Shown here one piece after another: positions 1 to 6,349 of a stretch of DNA of 7,306 bases (positions are counted from its first letter, which is position 1; each line of letters begins with the position of its first letter). The translations under genes were made by a program, and so were the position numbers. Below the pieces are notes generated by a model. That model was not told the DNA's origin, searched no databases, and worked only from the letters and a program-made list of their open reading frames with translations. The stretch comes from JAJFVC01 sp039698075 (GTDB taxonomy: Bacteria > Planctomycetota > Planctomycetia > Pirellulales > Thermoguttaceae): NCBI GenBank assembly GCA_039698075.1, contig JBDKTJ010000138.1, forward strand, positions 1 to 7,306. The letters are read 5' to 3'.

Positions 1-405
1 GCGACCTTGGCTCCGGCCAGCACGCTCCTCGGCACGTTGACGTTCACCGATGACGTGACGTTGGCCAGCGGCGCCTTGGCGCAGATGGGGATCAGCGATT
101 CTTTGAGCGATCTGGTCTCGGTCGGCGGCGCTTTGGCCCTGGACGGCACCTTGAAGGTCACCGACGACGGTACGGTCAGCTATGCGGCTGGTCAGTCGTG
201 GGATCTGTTCGATGCCAGCTCGTTCAGCGGCTCGTTCAGCGCCTACGATCTGCCGACGCTGGCTGCCGGCTTGGCGTGGGACACCAGCTCGGTTGGCACG
301 ACCGGCGCGATCAGCGTCACGGCGGTGCCGGAACCGGCTACGGCCGTCATGTTGCTGGGCGGTTTGCTCGGCTTGATCGCTTATGCTTGGCGTAAGCGAA
401 AGTAA
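1..405 (+). CDS. PEP-CTERM sorting domain protein, C-terminal fragment (5' end outside window)
   Basis: Frame 1 is open from the window edge to a TAA at 403-405, followed at once by TAG, giving 134 visible residues. The last 27 form a PEP-CTERM sorting signal: a V-P-E-P motif (bases 325-336), a hydrophobic helix of about 16 residues rich in Leu/Gly/Ala, and a basic tail W-R-K-R-K. In known systems this tail anchors the exported protein in the membrane until an exosortase cuts it. The preceding part is rich in Gly, Ser, Thr, Asp and Leu, with alternating hydrophobic residues (SVGGALALDGTLKV, then QSWDLFDASSFSGSF and a GLAWDTS stretch). This is the ending I associate with planctomycete autotransporter-like beta-strand repeat proteins; the beta-helix fold is inferred. 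The real start lies upstream, so a TTG at position 7 is only an internal leucine codon. The cargo function cannot be told from this fragment. Confidence 0.9.
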   Translation, partial: ATLAPASTLLGTLTFTDDVTLASGALAQMGISDSLSDLVSVGGALALDGTLKVTDDGTVSYAAGQSWDLFDASSFSGSFSAYDLPTLAAGLAWDTSSVGTTGAISVTAVPEPATAVMLLGGLLGLIAYAWRKRK

Positions 406-430
406 TAGATAGAGGTGGTTGCAGGATGGC

Positions 431-465
431 GGATGGTGGACGCGATCAAACCGCGTCCACCATCC
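431..465 (+). terminator. Perfect 14-bp stem-loop after the PEP-CTERM gene
   Basis: GGATGGTGGACGCG (431-444) is perfectly complementary to 452-465, with a 7-nt loop (ATCAAAC). It begins 25 bases after the stop codon, where a 3'-end structure is expected. The downstream sequence is AAAATCC rather than a T-run, so it is not a textbook intrinsic terminator. It may instead stabilise a mRNA 3' end or be part of a dispersed genomic repeat. The hairpin itself is certain; the terminator role is inferred. Confidence 0.5.
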
Positions 466-495
466 AAAATCCATCGCCCACCGCGACGGAACGAG

Positions 496-556
496 TTTTC
501 ACGGGAAGCGTGAAAAGACGCGGACGTCGCACGGTTCGCGTCTTTTCACTTTTCCC
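496..556 (+). other. Long stem-loop with a competing upstream alternative hairpin
   Basis: Bases 503-522 pair with 537-556 as a 20-position stem: GGGAA with TTCCC, one G-T wobble, one C/T mismatch, then a perfect 13-bp core GTGAAAAGACGCG (510-522) with CGCGTCTTTTCAC (537-549). The loop is 14 nt. TTTTCAC also occurs at 496-502, so GTGAAAA (510-516) can instead pair backwards in a 7-bp hairpin with a 7-nt loop. The two folds exclude each other, the layout of an attenuator or a leader switch. A run of five T (567-571) follows the long stem, but 10 nt away, which is far for intrinsic termination. It lies 136 bases before the DUF1559 start. Whether it is transcribed, and from which promoter, is not visible. 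Confidence 0.5.
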
Positions 557-691
557 ACGAGAGGCGTTTTTATTGACGGTCAGAGCGACCTTGCAACGAG
601 GTCGACCATCGGGCGGTCGGATTCATCGAAAAAACGTTGCGACAAGGTTGCACCATGATTCCGAGAACCAATAAACGCCGAGGATTTTGCC

Positions 692-1807
692 ATGACTGTT
701 CGCTCTCTACCATCAGGACGGCAAGGTAGACTCGTCTGTCAACGAGATATCGCGACGGCTCATCGCTTCCGGTCGCCAATTCCGACGCCTGCGGCGTTCA
801 CGCTGGTTGAACTGCTGGTGGTCATCACGATCATCGGCGTATTGATTGCGTTGTTGCTCCCGGCGGTGCAAGCGGCCCGCGAGTCCGCGCGTCGGATGCA
901 GTGCAGCAACAATCTGAAGCAAGTGGGACTGGCCGTCCATCTGTACCACGAGGCGTGGGGCCAATTCCCGATGGGTTATGGACCCGAAGGAAAAAGGAAA
1001 AAATACAATTCCGGCGGGTCGGGGACCGGCGACACGAAATGCGCATGGACGCAGCGGATCTTGGCATATATGGACCAGGTTCCGCTTTACGACAAGATGG
1101 TCTGGACGATGTGGAAGAACTACACGGCGGAGCAAATGCCGGCCCTGGCGACGCCCTTGCCGTCGCTTCAATGTCCGTCGGATCCAACGGTGTTGGTCAT
1201 GTGGAACGGCGGCAGCGGCGTTCCCGCTGCTGCGGCGGTTGGCGGGTTGTCGCGCATTTCCTATGCAGGCAATTTTGGCCAGGGCGACCCGGAGGACGAG
1301 GGCGGGACGGGAGAATCCGCTGGCCAAGAGGCACAGACGAGCACCACGCCACCCCTTACGCATATTGACGGAGTATTTGCCCGCGATTGGGGTATCGAAA
1401 TGTCGCAGATTCGCGATGGTTCGGCCAACACGTTGATGGCCTCCGAGTTGATCCCCGGCGACGCCCAGAATGTTCGCGGCCTATGGTATTTCGCCGAGGG
1501 GCCTGTGTTCATGCAGGTGTACACGCCGAATGACCCGACGCCCGATTTGCAGAGGTCCGGCCGGTGCGGCATAAACGATCGAATGCCCAACTCCGCGGCT
1601 CCGTGCAACACGAGCTTGGGCGGGAATGCACTAAGGGTCGTCAACACAGCCCGAAGCATGCACCCGGGCGGCGTCAATGTGACGATGTGTGATGGCAGTA
1701 CGCGGTTCGTCAGCAACAACATCAACTTGTACACCTGGCGGGCGATGGGCACGCCTCACGGGCTGCCGAGGGGGCTGACGGAGCCCCTGATCACGGGCGA
1801 CGATTAA
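692..1807 (+). CDS. DUF1559 protein with prepilin-type N-terminus and H-x9-DG C-terminus
   Basis: This encodes 371 residues of the planctomycete DUF1559 (SBP_bac_10) family, pseudopilin-like proteins often present in many copies per genome; their exact role is not established. Residues 36-58 hold the type IV prepilin signature: F36-T-L-V-E40-L-L-V-V-I followed by a hydrophobic helix. It continues into L-L-L-P-A-V-Q-A-A-R-E and the family's C-S-N-N-L-K-Q-V-G-L-A segment. A prepilin peptidase would cut before F36; E40 is the conserved Glu5 of the mature protein. The residue at -1 is Ala35 rather than the usual Gly. The C-terminus has the H-x9-DG motif exactly: H324, nine residues, then D334-G335. 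The ATG at 692 is supported by GAGGA (680-684) seven bases upstream. It implies an unusually long leader of 35 residues, basic in its first half. Likely exported and membrane-anchored, with the bulk outside. No pilus genes are adjacent, so it is probably a stand-alone paralogue. Confidence 0.92.
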   Translation: MTVRSLPSGRQGRLVCQRDIATAHRFRSPIPTPAAFTLVELLVVITIIGVLIALLLPAVQAARESARRMQCSNNLKQVGLAVHLYHEAWGQFPMGYGPEGKRKKYNSGGSGTGDTKCAWTQRILAYMDQVPLYDKMVWTMWKNYTAEQMPALATPLPSLQCPSDPTVLVMWNGGSGVPAAAAVGGLSRISYAGNFGQGDPEDEGGTGESAGQEAQTSTTPPLTHIDGVFARDWGIEMSQIRDGSANTLMASELIPGDAQNVRGLWYFAEGPVFMQVYTPNDPTPDLQRSGRCGINDRMPNSAAPCNTSLGGNALRVVNTARSMHPGGVNVTMCDGSTRFVSNNINLYTWRAMGTPHGLPRGLTEPLITGDD

Positions 1808-1833
1808 GGGTTCGGTTGGCGATCGTCGGTTTT
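1798..1833 (+). terminator. Candidate intrinsic terminator overlapping the DUF1559 stop codon
   Basis: CGACGAT (1798-1804) is perfectly complementary to ATCGTCG (1822-1828), and the right arm is followed by one G and then TTTT (1830-1833). The loop of 17 nt contains the TAA stop codon (1805-1807). Stem plus T-run resembles a weak rho-independent terminator, but the loop is long, the T-run short, and a terminating ribosome would cover the left arm. Confidence 0.35.
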
Positions 1834-1861
1834 CCTACCCAAACAATTCCCACCAAGAAAA

Positions 1862-1909
1862 TGTGCCGGCCGTCCGGCGCGTTCCGTGCAACGGTTCCGC
1901 AATGTGCGG
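1862..1909 (+). other. Two small tandem hairpins between the DUF1559 and GH115-like genes
   Basis: GCCGG (1865-1869) pairs with CCGGC (1874-1878) around a 4-nt loop, extendable outward by three positions including two wobbles. CCGCA (1897-1901) pairs with TGCGG (1905-1909) around a 3-nt loop. No T-run follows either. These are short GC-rich stems that could arise by chance in DNA of this composition; they may contribute to termination or leader structure. Nothing else is supported in 1834-1973. Confidence 0.25.
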
Positions 1910-1988
1910 GATCGTGCGAGAAAATTCCGAAAAAACGACGTCCGGGCCGCCTGCGTTGGCTAGAATGGACAGATAAGGAGCAAGCAGC

Positions 1989-4900
1989 ATGACCGTCAAA
2001 CGAGGCCTGAGTTTTGTGATCGCTGTCTTTCTGTCGGCGGCCGGGTTTTGCCGTGCGGCGGAAACGACCGAACCGTCGACCGTCGTCACCGGGGCGTCCG
2101 CCCGATTCGAGCTGGTCGCGGGCGTCGAGCCGGCCTGCATCGTGCTGGCCAAAACGGAACACAAGGGCGTGATGGCCGCCGCGAAAGACTTGCAGCGCGA
2201 CGTGACCAAGGTGACGGGCGTGACGCCCAACATCGTTCATTCGCTCAAAGAGTGTGCGGGCAAATGCGTCGTGATCGGCACGGCCGATTGTCCGGAGGGA
2301 AAGGCCCTGCTGGCGTCGGTCGGCGTCCCGGTCGACGACTTGGCCGGCCAATGGGAGACCTATAAGTGGCGCGTTTTGAACCACGTGGGCGGCAAGGATC
2401 AGGTGTTGGCCATCGCCGGCAGCAACGTTCGCGGCACGATCTTCGGCATCTATGACTTCGAGCAGAAACACCTGGGGGTGGACCCATGGTGGTTTTGGGC
2501 CGATCACGAGCCGCCGACGCGCGGAGAGCTGATCTACGACGGACGGATTGACTTCGGACCCACGAAAGAGCCGACCTGGAAATACCGCGGCTGGACGCTC
2601 AACGATCACCCGCAGTTCATGGAATGGATGGAAAGCGGCCTCGTGCAGCGCACCCGCAACGGGCGATACATGTTCGCCATCCACCACGACGTGCTTCAGC
2701 GGATCATGGAGGCGGCGCTGCGGTTGAAGATGAATATGTTTACGTGGTATTTCATCGACGCCGATTGGCAGCCCGACTACGAGCGGCTTCAGGCCGTGGC
2801 CGACCGGGGATTGTTCCTCACGCAACAGCAAATGGAAGGCATCGGGGCGGACACCGGTTTCTGGAACGATTACTGGAAGAACCACAATCCGGCCGGAAAG
2901 CCGAAGGTTTTTTCGTACCGGCAGCATCCCGAGGCCTTTCGGGAGTTTTGGACGCACTACATCAAACGCTGGGCAAACTTTTCGCCGCAGGTGGTTTGGG
3001 AGATCGGTCTGCGCGGTTGGGCCGACGGTCCGTACAAGGAGCCGACGTTGCCCAAGGAAGGCACGCCGCAGCAGTTGTCCGAAATCATCAGCGGCGCGCT
3101 GGCCGACCAGGCCCGGCTCGTGCGGAAGCTCGATCCGAATCCCGACCTGGAGATGATGACCACGCTCTATTACGAGATCGGTTTCAATTACGACAAGGGA
3201 TGGATCAAGGTGCCGAAGGACGTGACCATCGGGTTTTCGGACCTCGGTGGGATGCTGGGCATGTCGTGGTCCAAAACGTTCTGGACCGAGCCCCGCGATC
3301 CGAAGCGAAAATACGGGCAGTATTTCCACACGCAATATTTCGGCGGCGGACCGCAAATCGCCAAGTGCACGCCGCTGGACAAATACCATCAACTGAACCT
3401 GGGCGCGATGCACCAGCGCGGCGACACCCAGCACATGCTGCTGGCCGTCAACGAGCTGCGCCACCAGCAGATCGAAATCCGCGGGATCGCCGAAATGCTT
3501 TGGAACTACCAGGGCTTCGAGCCGCGCGAATATCAACGGCGGTATTGCCAGGAAGAGTTCGGTCCGGAGGTCGCCGATCGGGTGTCGGCCCTTTACGATG
3601 AGTATTACGAAAAATATCCGCACAAGACTTGGGAGGATAGCTTCAAGAAGATCCCGGTCTATTACACGGTCATGGAGCCGATGTTCACGGTGATCGCCAA
3701 CCTGCAACACATCGACGCCGGCACGCGCGACGGGCTGGTGATGAACTACCAGTACGATCGGGAAGTCTACGAGCGCGGCATCCGCGACTTAGGCGAAGTG
3801 CTCGATCACGCTTTGGCTTTGCGGCCGTCGATTCCCGAAGATCGCCGGTATTTCTTCGATTACGAGTTCATCGACGCGATTCGTCAAGTGCGGGGAATCT
3901 ATCGGATGAGCATCGCCACGGACGACGCCATCACGCGATTGAAAAAGGGCGATCGCCAAGGCGCGTTGGCCGCGTTGCTGGAGGCCAAGCCGATGCTGGA
4001 CGAATTGTATGCGGCGTTCAAGCATACGGCCGCCACCGAAAAATGGCGGCATTGGTATCGGAGCGGCACCAATGAGGACATGGATTTGATGGTCAACCTG
4101 TACCAAAAAGCCCGCCTGCGGCTGGAAGTCGACGCGATGAGCTTCGTGACCGACATCGAACCGCAGCGTCATCCTTATTTGGGCAACGTCGCGACCGACA
4201 ATCCGACGGCCGTCGGCGATCAGATCTATGGCAACGAGACGTCGCGGATCAACGACTCGATTTTTGACGGCGCGCCGTTTTCGCTGGTCTCCTTCCCGTT
4301 GACCGACGTTTTTCAGATCGGAGGCGTCCAAGACGTTTATCGCCGCTGGAAGTTGCAGGACGACTACGGCCAGGCTTATCGTTTCACGTTGCAGGGACCG
4401 GCGAAGGTCTTTGTCGCGTGCCTGCGAGACAAGCCGTTGGATTGGCTTGAGAAGAAGGGATTTCAATCGACCGGGCAGACGATGGACGTCGGTCAGTGGG
4501 GATGGCCGTATCGGTATCAGCAACGCCCGCCGACCAAAACTCGGACGTTCGAGCTGTTCGCCAAGTCATTCCCGGCCGGGCAAGTGACGCTCGGCAAGAA
4601 CCCGAAGTCGTCGAAAACGCTGCCGTATATCGTGTTCGTCCAGCCGGAATTGCTGGTGTACGAGAATTTCCACGGGCAACCGGTCGGCGGCGAGCCGCGC
4701 GGCTGGCGAGTTCAGAACGGCGGCGGCCAGGCGTCGGTCGTGGCCAATCTCGATTATCCCGGCGAGATGCGCGATTCCGCATTCGATCTGAGCACGGTGC
4801 GGCGTTACCGTCCGTTGGACTTGAAGAGTCTGCGATTGGCGACTGACCAGCGTTCGACGTCGCCATGCACGGCGGAGATTCCGCTGCGACGGCCCGCCGA

Positions 4901-5282
4901 GGGCGATTTCGTCGTGCATGTTCGCGTCAAGCCGGGCCAGACGAATCGGCCGGGCGGATTTTCGCTCCAAGCGTCCGACGGCCGTCCGGTCGTGGAGGTG
5001 AAGTTTGGCGAGAACGGACGGATCGCCTGTCGCGGCTCGTCGGGCGAGCTGGTGGACGTCGCCCCGTACGAGGCGGACCACTGGTGCAACGTCGCGCTTC
5101 GCGTTCGCGGGCGGCAGGGTAAGTTTGACGTAAGCGTTCAGAACGATCGGCTGGAGTCGGTCGAACGCAAGGATCTCGATTACGCACCGTCGTCCGCGCC
5201 CAGTGCGATTCGGTTGAGCGAGGGCGGCGACCGTCAGACCGCGTCCATGCTTTATGGCGCCGTGGTCGGGTGGGTGGAGTAG
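1989..5282 (+). CDS. Secreted GH115-like glycoside hydrolase (alpha-glucuronidase family) with extra C-terminal beta modules
   Basis: This encodes 1097 residues. Residues 1-23/24 are a Sec signal peptide (basic M-T-V-K-R, hydrophobic core, C-R-A-A cleavage region), so it acts in the periplasm or outside. Residues ~38-190 resemble the GH115 N-terminal domain: a D-L-A-G-Q-W-E-T segment (117-124), then A-G-S-N-V-R-G-T-I-F-G-I-Y-D (143-156) and G-V-D-P-W-W-F-W-A-D (163-172), all close to GH115 consensus. Residues ~195-505 fit the barrel (K-Y-R-G-W-T-L-N-D at 198-206, E-I-G-L-R-G at 338-343, H447 before Y-F-G-G-G-P, M-L-W-N at 503-506). ~510-720 is helical, ~735-885 and ~888-1097 beta-rich. Known GH115 enzymes remove (4-O-methyl-)glucuronic acid from xylan. 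The usual H-H-E-P-M and G-M-R-G-x-H-D signatures read Q-Q-M-E-G-I (280-285) and G-L-R-G-W-A-D (340-346) here, so activity may be altered. The start is fixed by TAAGGAG (1974-1980), eight bases before ATG. Family call from recalled motifs; substrate unknown. Confidence 0.78.
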   Translation: MTVKRGLSFVIAVFLSAAGFCRAAETTEPSTVVTGASARFELVAGVEPACIVLAKTEHKGVMAAAKDLQRDVTKVTGVTPNIVHSLKECAGKCVVIGTADCPEGKALLASVGVPVDDLAGQWETYKWRVLNHVGGKDQVLAIAGSNVRGTIFGIYDFEQKHLGVDPWWFWADHEPPTRGELIYDGRIDFGPTKEPTWKYRGWTLNDHPQFMEWMESGLVQRTRNGRYMFAIHHDVLQRIMEAALRLKMNMFTWYFIDADWQPDYERLQAVADRGLFLTQQQMEGIGADTGFWNDYWKNHNPAGKPKVFSYRQHPEAFREFWTHYIKRWANFSPQVVWEIGLRGWADGPYKEPTLPKEGTPQQLSEIISGALADQARLVRKLDPNPDLEMMTTLYYEIGFNYDKGWIKVPKDVTIGFSDLGGMLGMSWSKTFWTEPRDPKRKYGQYFHTQYFGGGPQIAKCTPLDKYHQLNLGAMHQRGDTQHMLLAVNELRHQQIEIRGIAEMLWNYQGFEPREYQRRYCQEEFGPEVADRVSALYDEYYEKYPHKTWEDSFKKIPVYYTVMEPMFTVIANLQHIDAGTRDGLVMNYQYDREVYERGIRDLGEVLDHALALRPSIPEDRRYFFDYEFIDAIRQVRGIYRMSIATDDAITRLKKGDRQGALAALLEAKPMLDELYAAFKHTAATEKWRHWYRSGTNEDMDLMVNLYQKARLRLEVDAMSFVTDIEPQRHPYLGNVATDNPTAVGDQIYGNETSRINDSIFDGAPFSLVSFPLTDVFQIGGVQDVYRRWKLQDDYGQAYRFTLQGPAKVFVACLRDKPLDWLEKKGFQSTGQTMDVGQWGWPYRYQQRPPTKTRTFELFAKSFPAGQVTLGKNPKSSKTLPYIVFVQPELLVYENFHGQPVGGEPRGWRVQNGGGQASVVANLDYPGEMRDSAFDLSTVRRYRPLDLKSLRLATDQRSTSPCTAEIPLRRPAEGDFVVHVRVKPGQTNRPGGFSLQASDGRPVVEVKFGENGRIACRGSSGELVDVAPYEADHWCNVALRVRGRQGKFDVSVQNDRLESVERKDLDYAPSSAPSAIRLSEGGDRQTASMLYGAVVGWVE

Positions 5283-5303
5283 TGGTCGGCCAAGAAAAAC
5301 GCA

Positions 5304-5344
5304 CCGCCGAACGGCAGGGTTGAAGGAGCCTTGTCGTTCGGCGG
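5304..5344 (-). terminator. Shared stem-loop between the convergent GH115-like and SDR genes
   Basis: Bases 5304-5319 pair with 5329-5344 as a 16-bp stem (ten perfect outer pairs CCGCCGAACG/CGTTCGGCGG, then six pairs including two G-T wobbles) around a 9-nt loop. On the minus strand the stem is followed by TGCG and then TTTTT (complement of 5295-5299), so it best fits termination of the SDR transcript. On the plus strand a TTTT lies ten bases after the stem, so it may serve the GH115-like gene weakly too. The position between two converging stop codons supports a bidirectional terminator. Confidence 0.65.
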
Positions 5345-5362
5345 CTGACGTTCTCGCGTTTT

Positions 5363-6082
5363 CTACGACTTGTGTTTGAAGAACTCGAAGGACTCGAAAA
5401 CCAATTCGTGAACGACCACGTGCGGCGGCAGCGACAGCACGAATTGGATCGCCGAGACGATGTCGTCGGCTTGCATGAACTTTTCGCGGGGCACCTTGCG
5501 ATCACCCCAGAACGGCGTGTCGGTGGCGCCGGGCAGCAGCGTGGTGACCCGGACGTTCTTCTGCTTGGCGTGCAGCGCCAGCCCTTCGGAGAACATGGCC
5601 ACGGCGGCTTTTGCCGTGCAGTACATCGGGGCGTTGGCGTTGGCATGTTTAGCCGCGACCGAGGCGATGTTGACGATCAGGCCGTCGCGTTGCGGATCGG
5701 CGATCGACAGAAAATGCTTGGAGCAGAGGAACGCCGCCTTGAGGTTGACGTCCATGATCCGATCGTACTCTTCGACCGGCATCTCGGCGATCTGGCCGGC
5801 GATGCTCAAGCCCGCCAAATTCAACAGCACGTCGACGCCGCCGAATTTCGCCTTGGCGGCCTCGAACAGCGAGCGGACCGACGGCTCGTCGGTGACGTCG
5901 ACCACTTGGGTCAACACCTGAGCGGCGTAGGGTTTGAGGTCGCCTTGGAGGCGTTCCAACAACGCCGGATCGCGGTCGGCGAGCGTCAACGAAGCGCCTT
6001 CGGCGGCCAATTTAGGGGCGATCGCGCGGCCCATGCCGCCGGCGGCCCCGGTGATGACGAAAGACATTCCACGCAGGTTCAT
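5363..6082 (-). CDS. Classical short-chain dehydrogenase/reductase (SDR)
   Basis: This encodes 239 residues, near the usual ~250 for classical SDRs: a cytoplasmic NAD(P)-dependent Rossmann-fold oxidoreductase. Visible motifs are the cofactor loop T11-G-A-A-G-G-M-G18, D62 before V-T-D (adenine contact), N88-L-A-G91, N113 in D-V-N-L, the catalytic S141, Y154 and K158 (Y-C-T-A-K), and P184-G185. An Asp (D36) at the end of the second beta strand suggests NAD(H) over NADP(H); this is a family rule, not proof. The frame is open upstream to an ATG at 6223, but those 47 residues are arginine-rich and unlike SDRs, whereas ATG at 6080-6082 places M-N-L-R-G just before the first strand, as expected. GGGAG (complement of 6092-6096) lies nine bases upstream as a modest ribosome site. 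It converges on the GH115-like gene and diverges from an AraC-type regulator. Substrate unknown; a sugar, uronate or polyol is possible but unproven. Confidence 0.9.
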   Translation of the reverse strand: MNLRGMSFVITGAAGGMGRAIAPKLAAEGASLTLADRDPALLERLQGDLKPYAAQVLTQVVDVTDEPSVRSLFEAAKAKFGGVDVLLNLAGLSIAGQIAEMPVEEYDRIMDVNLKAAFLCSKHFLSIADPQRDGLIVNIASVAAKHANANAPMYCTAKAAVAMFSEGLALHAKQKNVRVTTLLPGATDTPFWGDRKVPREKFMQADDIVSAIQFVLSLPPHVVVHELVFESFEFFKHKS

Positions 6083-6103
6083 CGAAATCAACTCCCGTCT
6101 TGT

Positions 6104-6121
6104 GTCGGACGGCGGTCCGAC
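6104..6121 (-). promoter_or_regulatory. Perfect 7-bp hairpin/inverted repeat 21 bases upstream of the SDR start
   Basis: GTCGGAC (6104-6110) and GTCCGAC (6115-6121) form a perfect inverted repeat around a 4-nt spacer (GGCG on the plus strand). It sits just upstream of the SDR ribosome-binding region. It could be an operator or a 5'-leader hairpin. An AT-richer patch follows at 6123-6150, but I cannot assign clear -35/-10 boxes for the SDR. Confidence 0.35.
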
Positions 6122-6307
6122 GTTAAGGAAACAGATAAATCCAAAACTCCCGAGGACGCGGCGACGAAAGCGGGCCGGACGGCCGTGTTGGGGCGGAAAA
6201 CCGGAACGGGACGCAAACCGCAAGGCCGCGCAAGGGCCCCGGTGGTCTGCGTTTGGCCGGTGTTTTCACGCCTCGGTGCAGACCTCTTCAGTGTAGATCA
6301 AGGGTTC
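6122..6307. other. GC-rich divergent intergenic stretch with no supported gene
   Basis: This is the middle of the 391-base gap between the SDR and the AraC-type gene. Reading frames crossing it are arginine/glycine/proline-rich with no recognisable motif. Only small chance-level inverted repeats were seen (for example GGCCG-GA-CGGCC). The SDR promoter should lie here or just upstream of 6122, but could not be placed. Confidence 0.5.
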
Positions 6308-6326
6308 TTGTCCATTCCATGGACAA
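6308..6326. promoter_or_regulatory. Operator-like inverted repeat TTGTCCA-N5-TGGACAA
   Basis: TTGTCCA (6308-6314) and TGGACAA (6320-6326) are perfect reverse complements with a 5-bp spacer (TTCCA), so half-site centres are 12 bp apart, a little over one helical turn. The right arm overlaps the proposed -35 box of the AraC-type gene promoter, as expected for a repressor or autoregulatory site. AraC-family proteins more often use direct repeats, so a different dimeric regulator is possible. Confidence 0.45.
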
Positions 6327-6349
6327 TTCGTTTATCTTTTGTATATTAT
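6320..6349 (+). promoter_or_regulatory. Candidate sigma-70-type promoter for the AraC-family gene
   Basis: TGGACA (6320-6325) matches the -35 consensus TTGACA at five of six positions. TATATT (6342-6347, 16-bp spacer) or TATTAT (6344-6349, 18-bp spacer) gives a -10 box. The 6325-6353 stretch is strikingly AT-rich within otherwise GC-rich DNA. Transcription would begin near 6354-6357, leaving a leader of about 118 bases before the ATG at 6474. Confidence 0.45.

Noticed and set aside
573..578. TTGACG as a -35 box for the DUF1559 gene
   Set aside because: The hexamer is good, but no -10-like sequence follows at 16-18 bases; the region there is GC-rich.
713..1363. Minus-strand open frame opposite the DUF1559 gene
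   Set aside because: It is antisense to the unmistakable prepilin helix and yields an arginine-rich translation without motifs.
1961..1966. TAGAAT as a -10 box for the GH115-like gene
   Set aside because: No recognisable -35 lies 16-18 bases upstream, and the start would fall almost on the ribosome-binding site. It is possible but too weak to list.
2046..2054. Lipoprotein signal in the GH115-like protein around C21
   Set aside because: The residues before the cysteine are A-G-F rather than a lipobox such as L-A-G, so a normal Sec signal peptide fits better.
1791..3710. A 639-codon open frame on the minus strand opposite the GH115-like gene
   Set aside because: It lies antisense to a clearly conserved secreted enzyme, starts without a ribosome site, and its translation is Arg/His/Leu/Val-rich with no motif. 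Long antisense frames are common opposite GC-rich genes.
4927..5646. A 239-codon minus-strand frame across the convergent gene ends
   Set aside because: It overlaps both the GH115-like 3' end and the SDR in the wrong frames and gives an Arg/Ser/Pro-rich sequence typical of a shadow frame.
6083..6223. N-terminal extension of the SDR to an upstream in-frame ATG
   Set aside because: The extra 47 residues are arginine-rich and do not resemble an SDR N-terminus, while the ATG at 6082 sits at the expected distance before the T-G-A-A-G-G-M-G loop.
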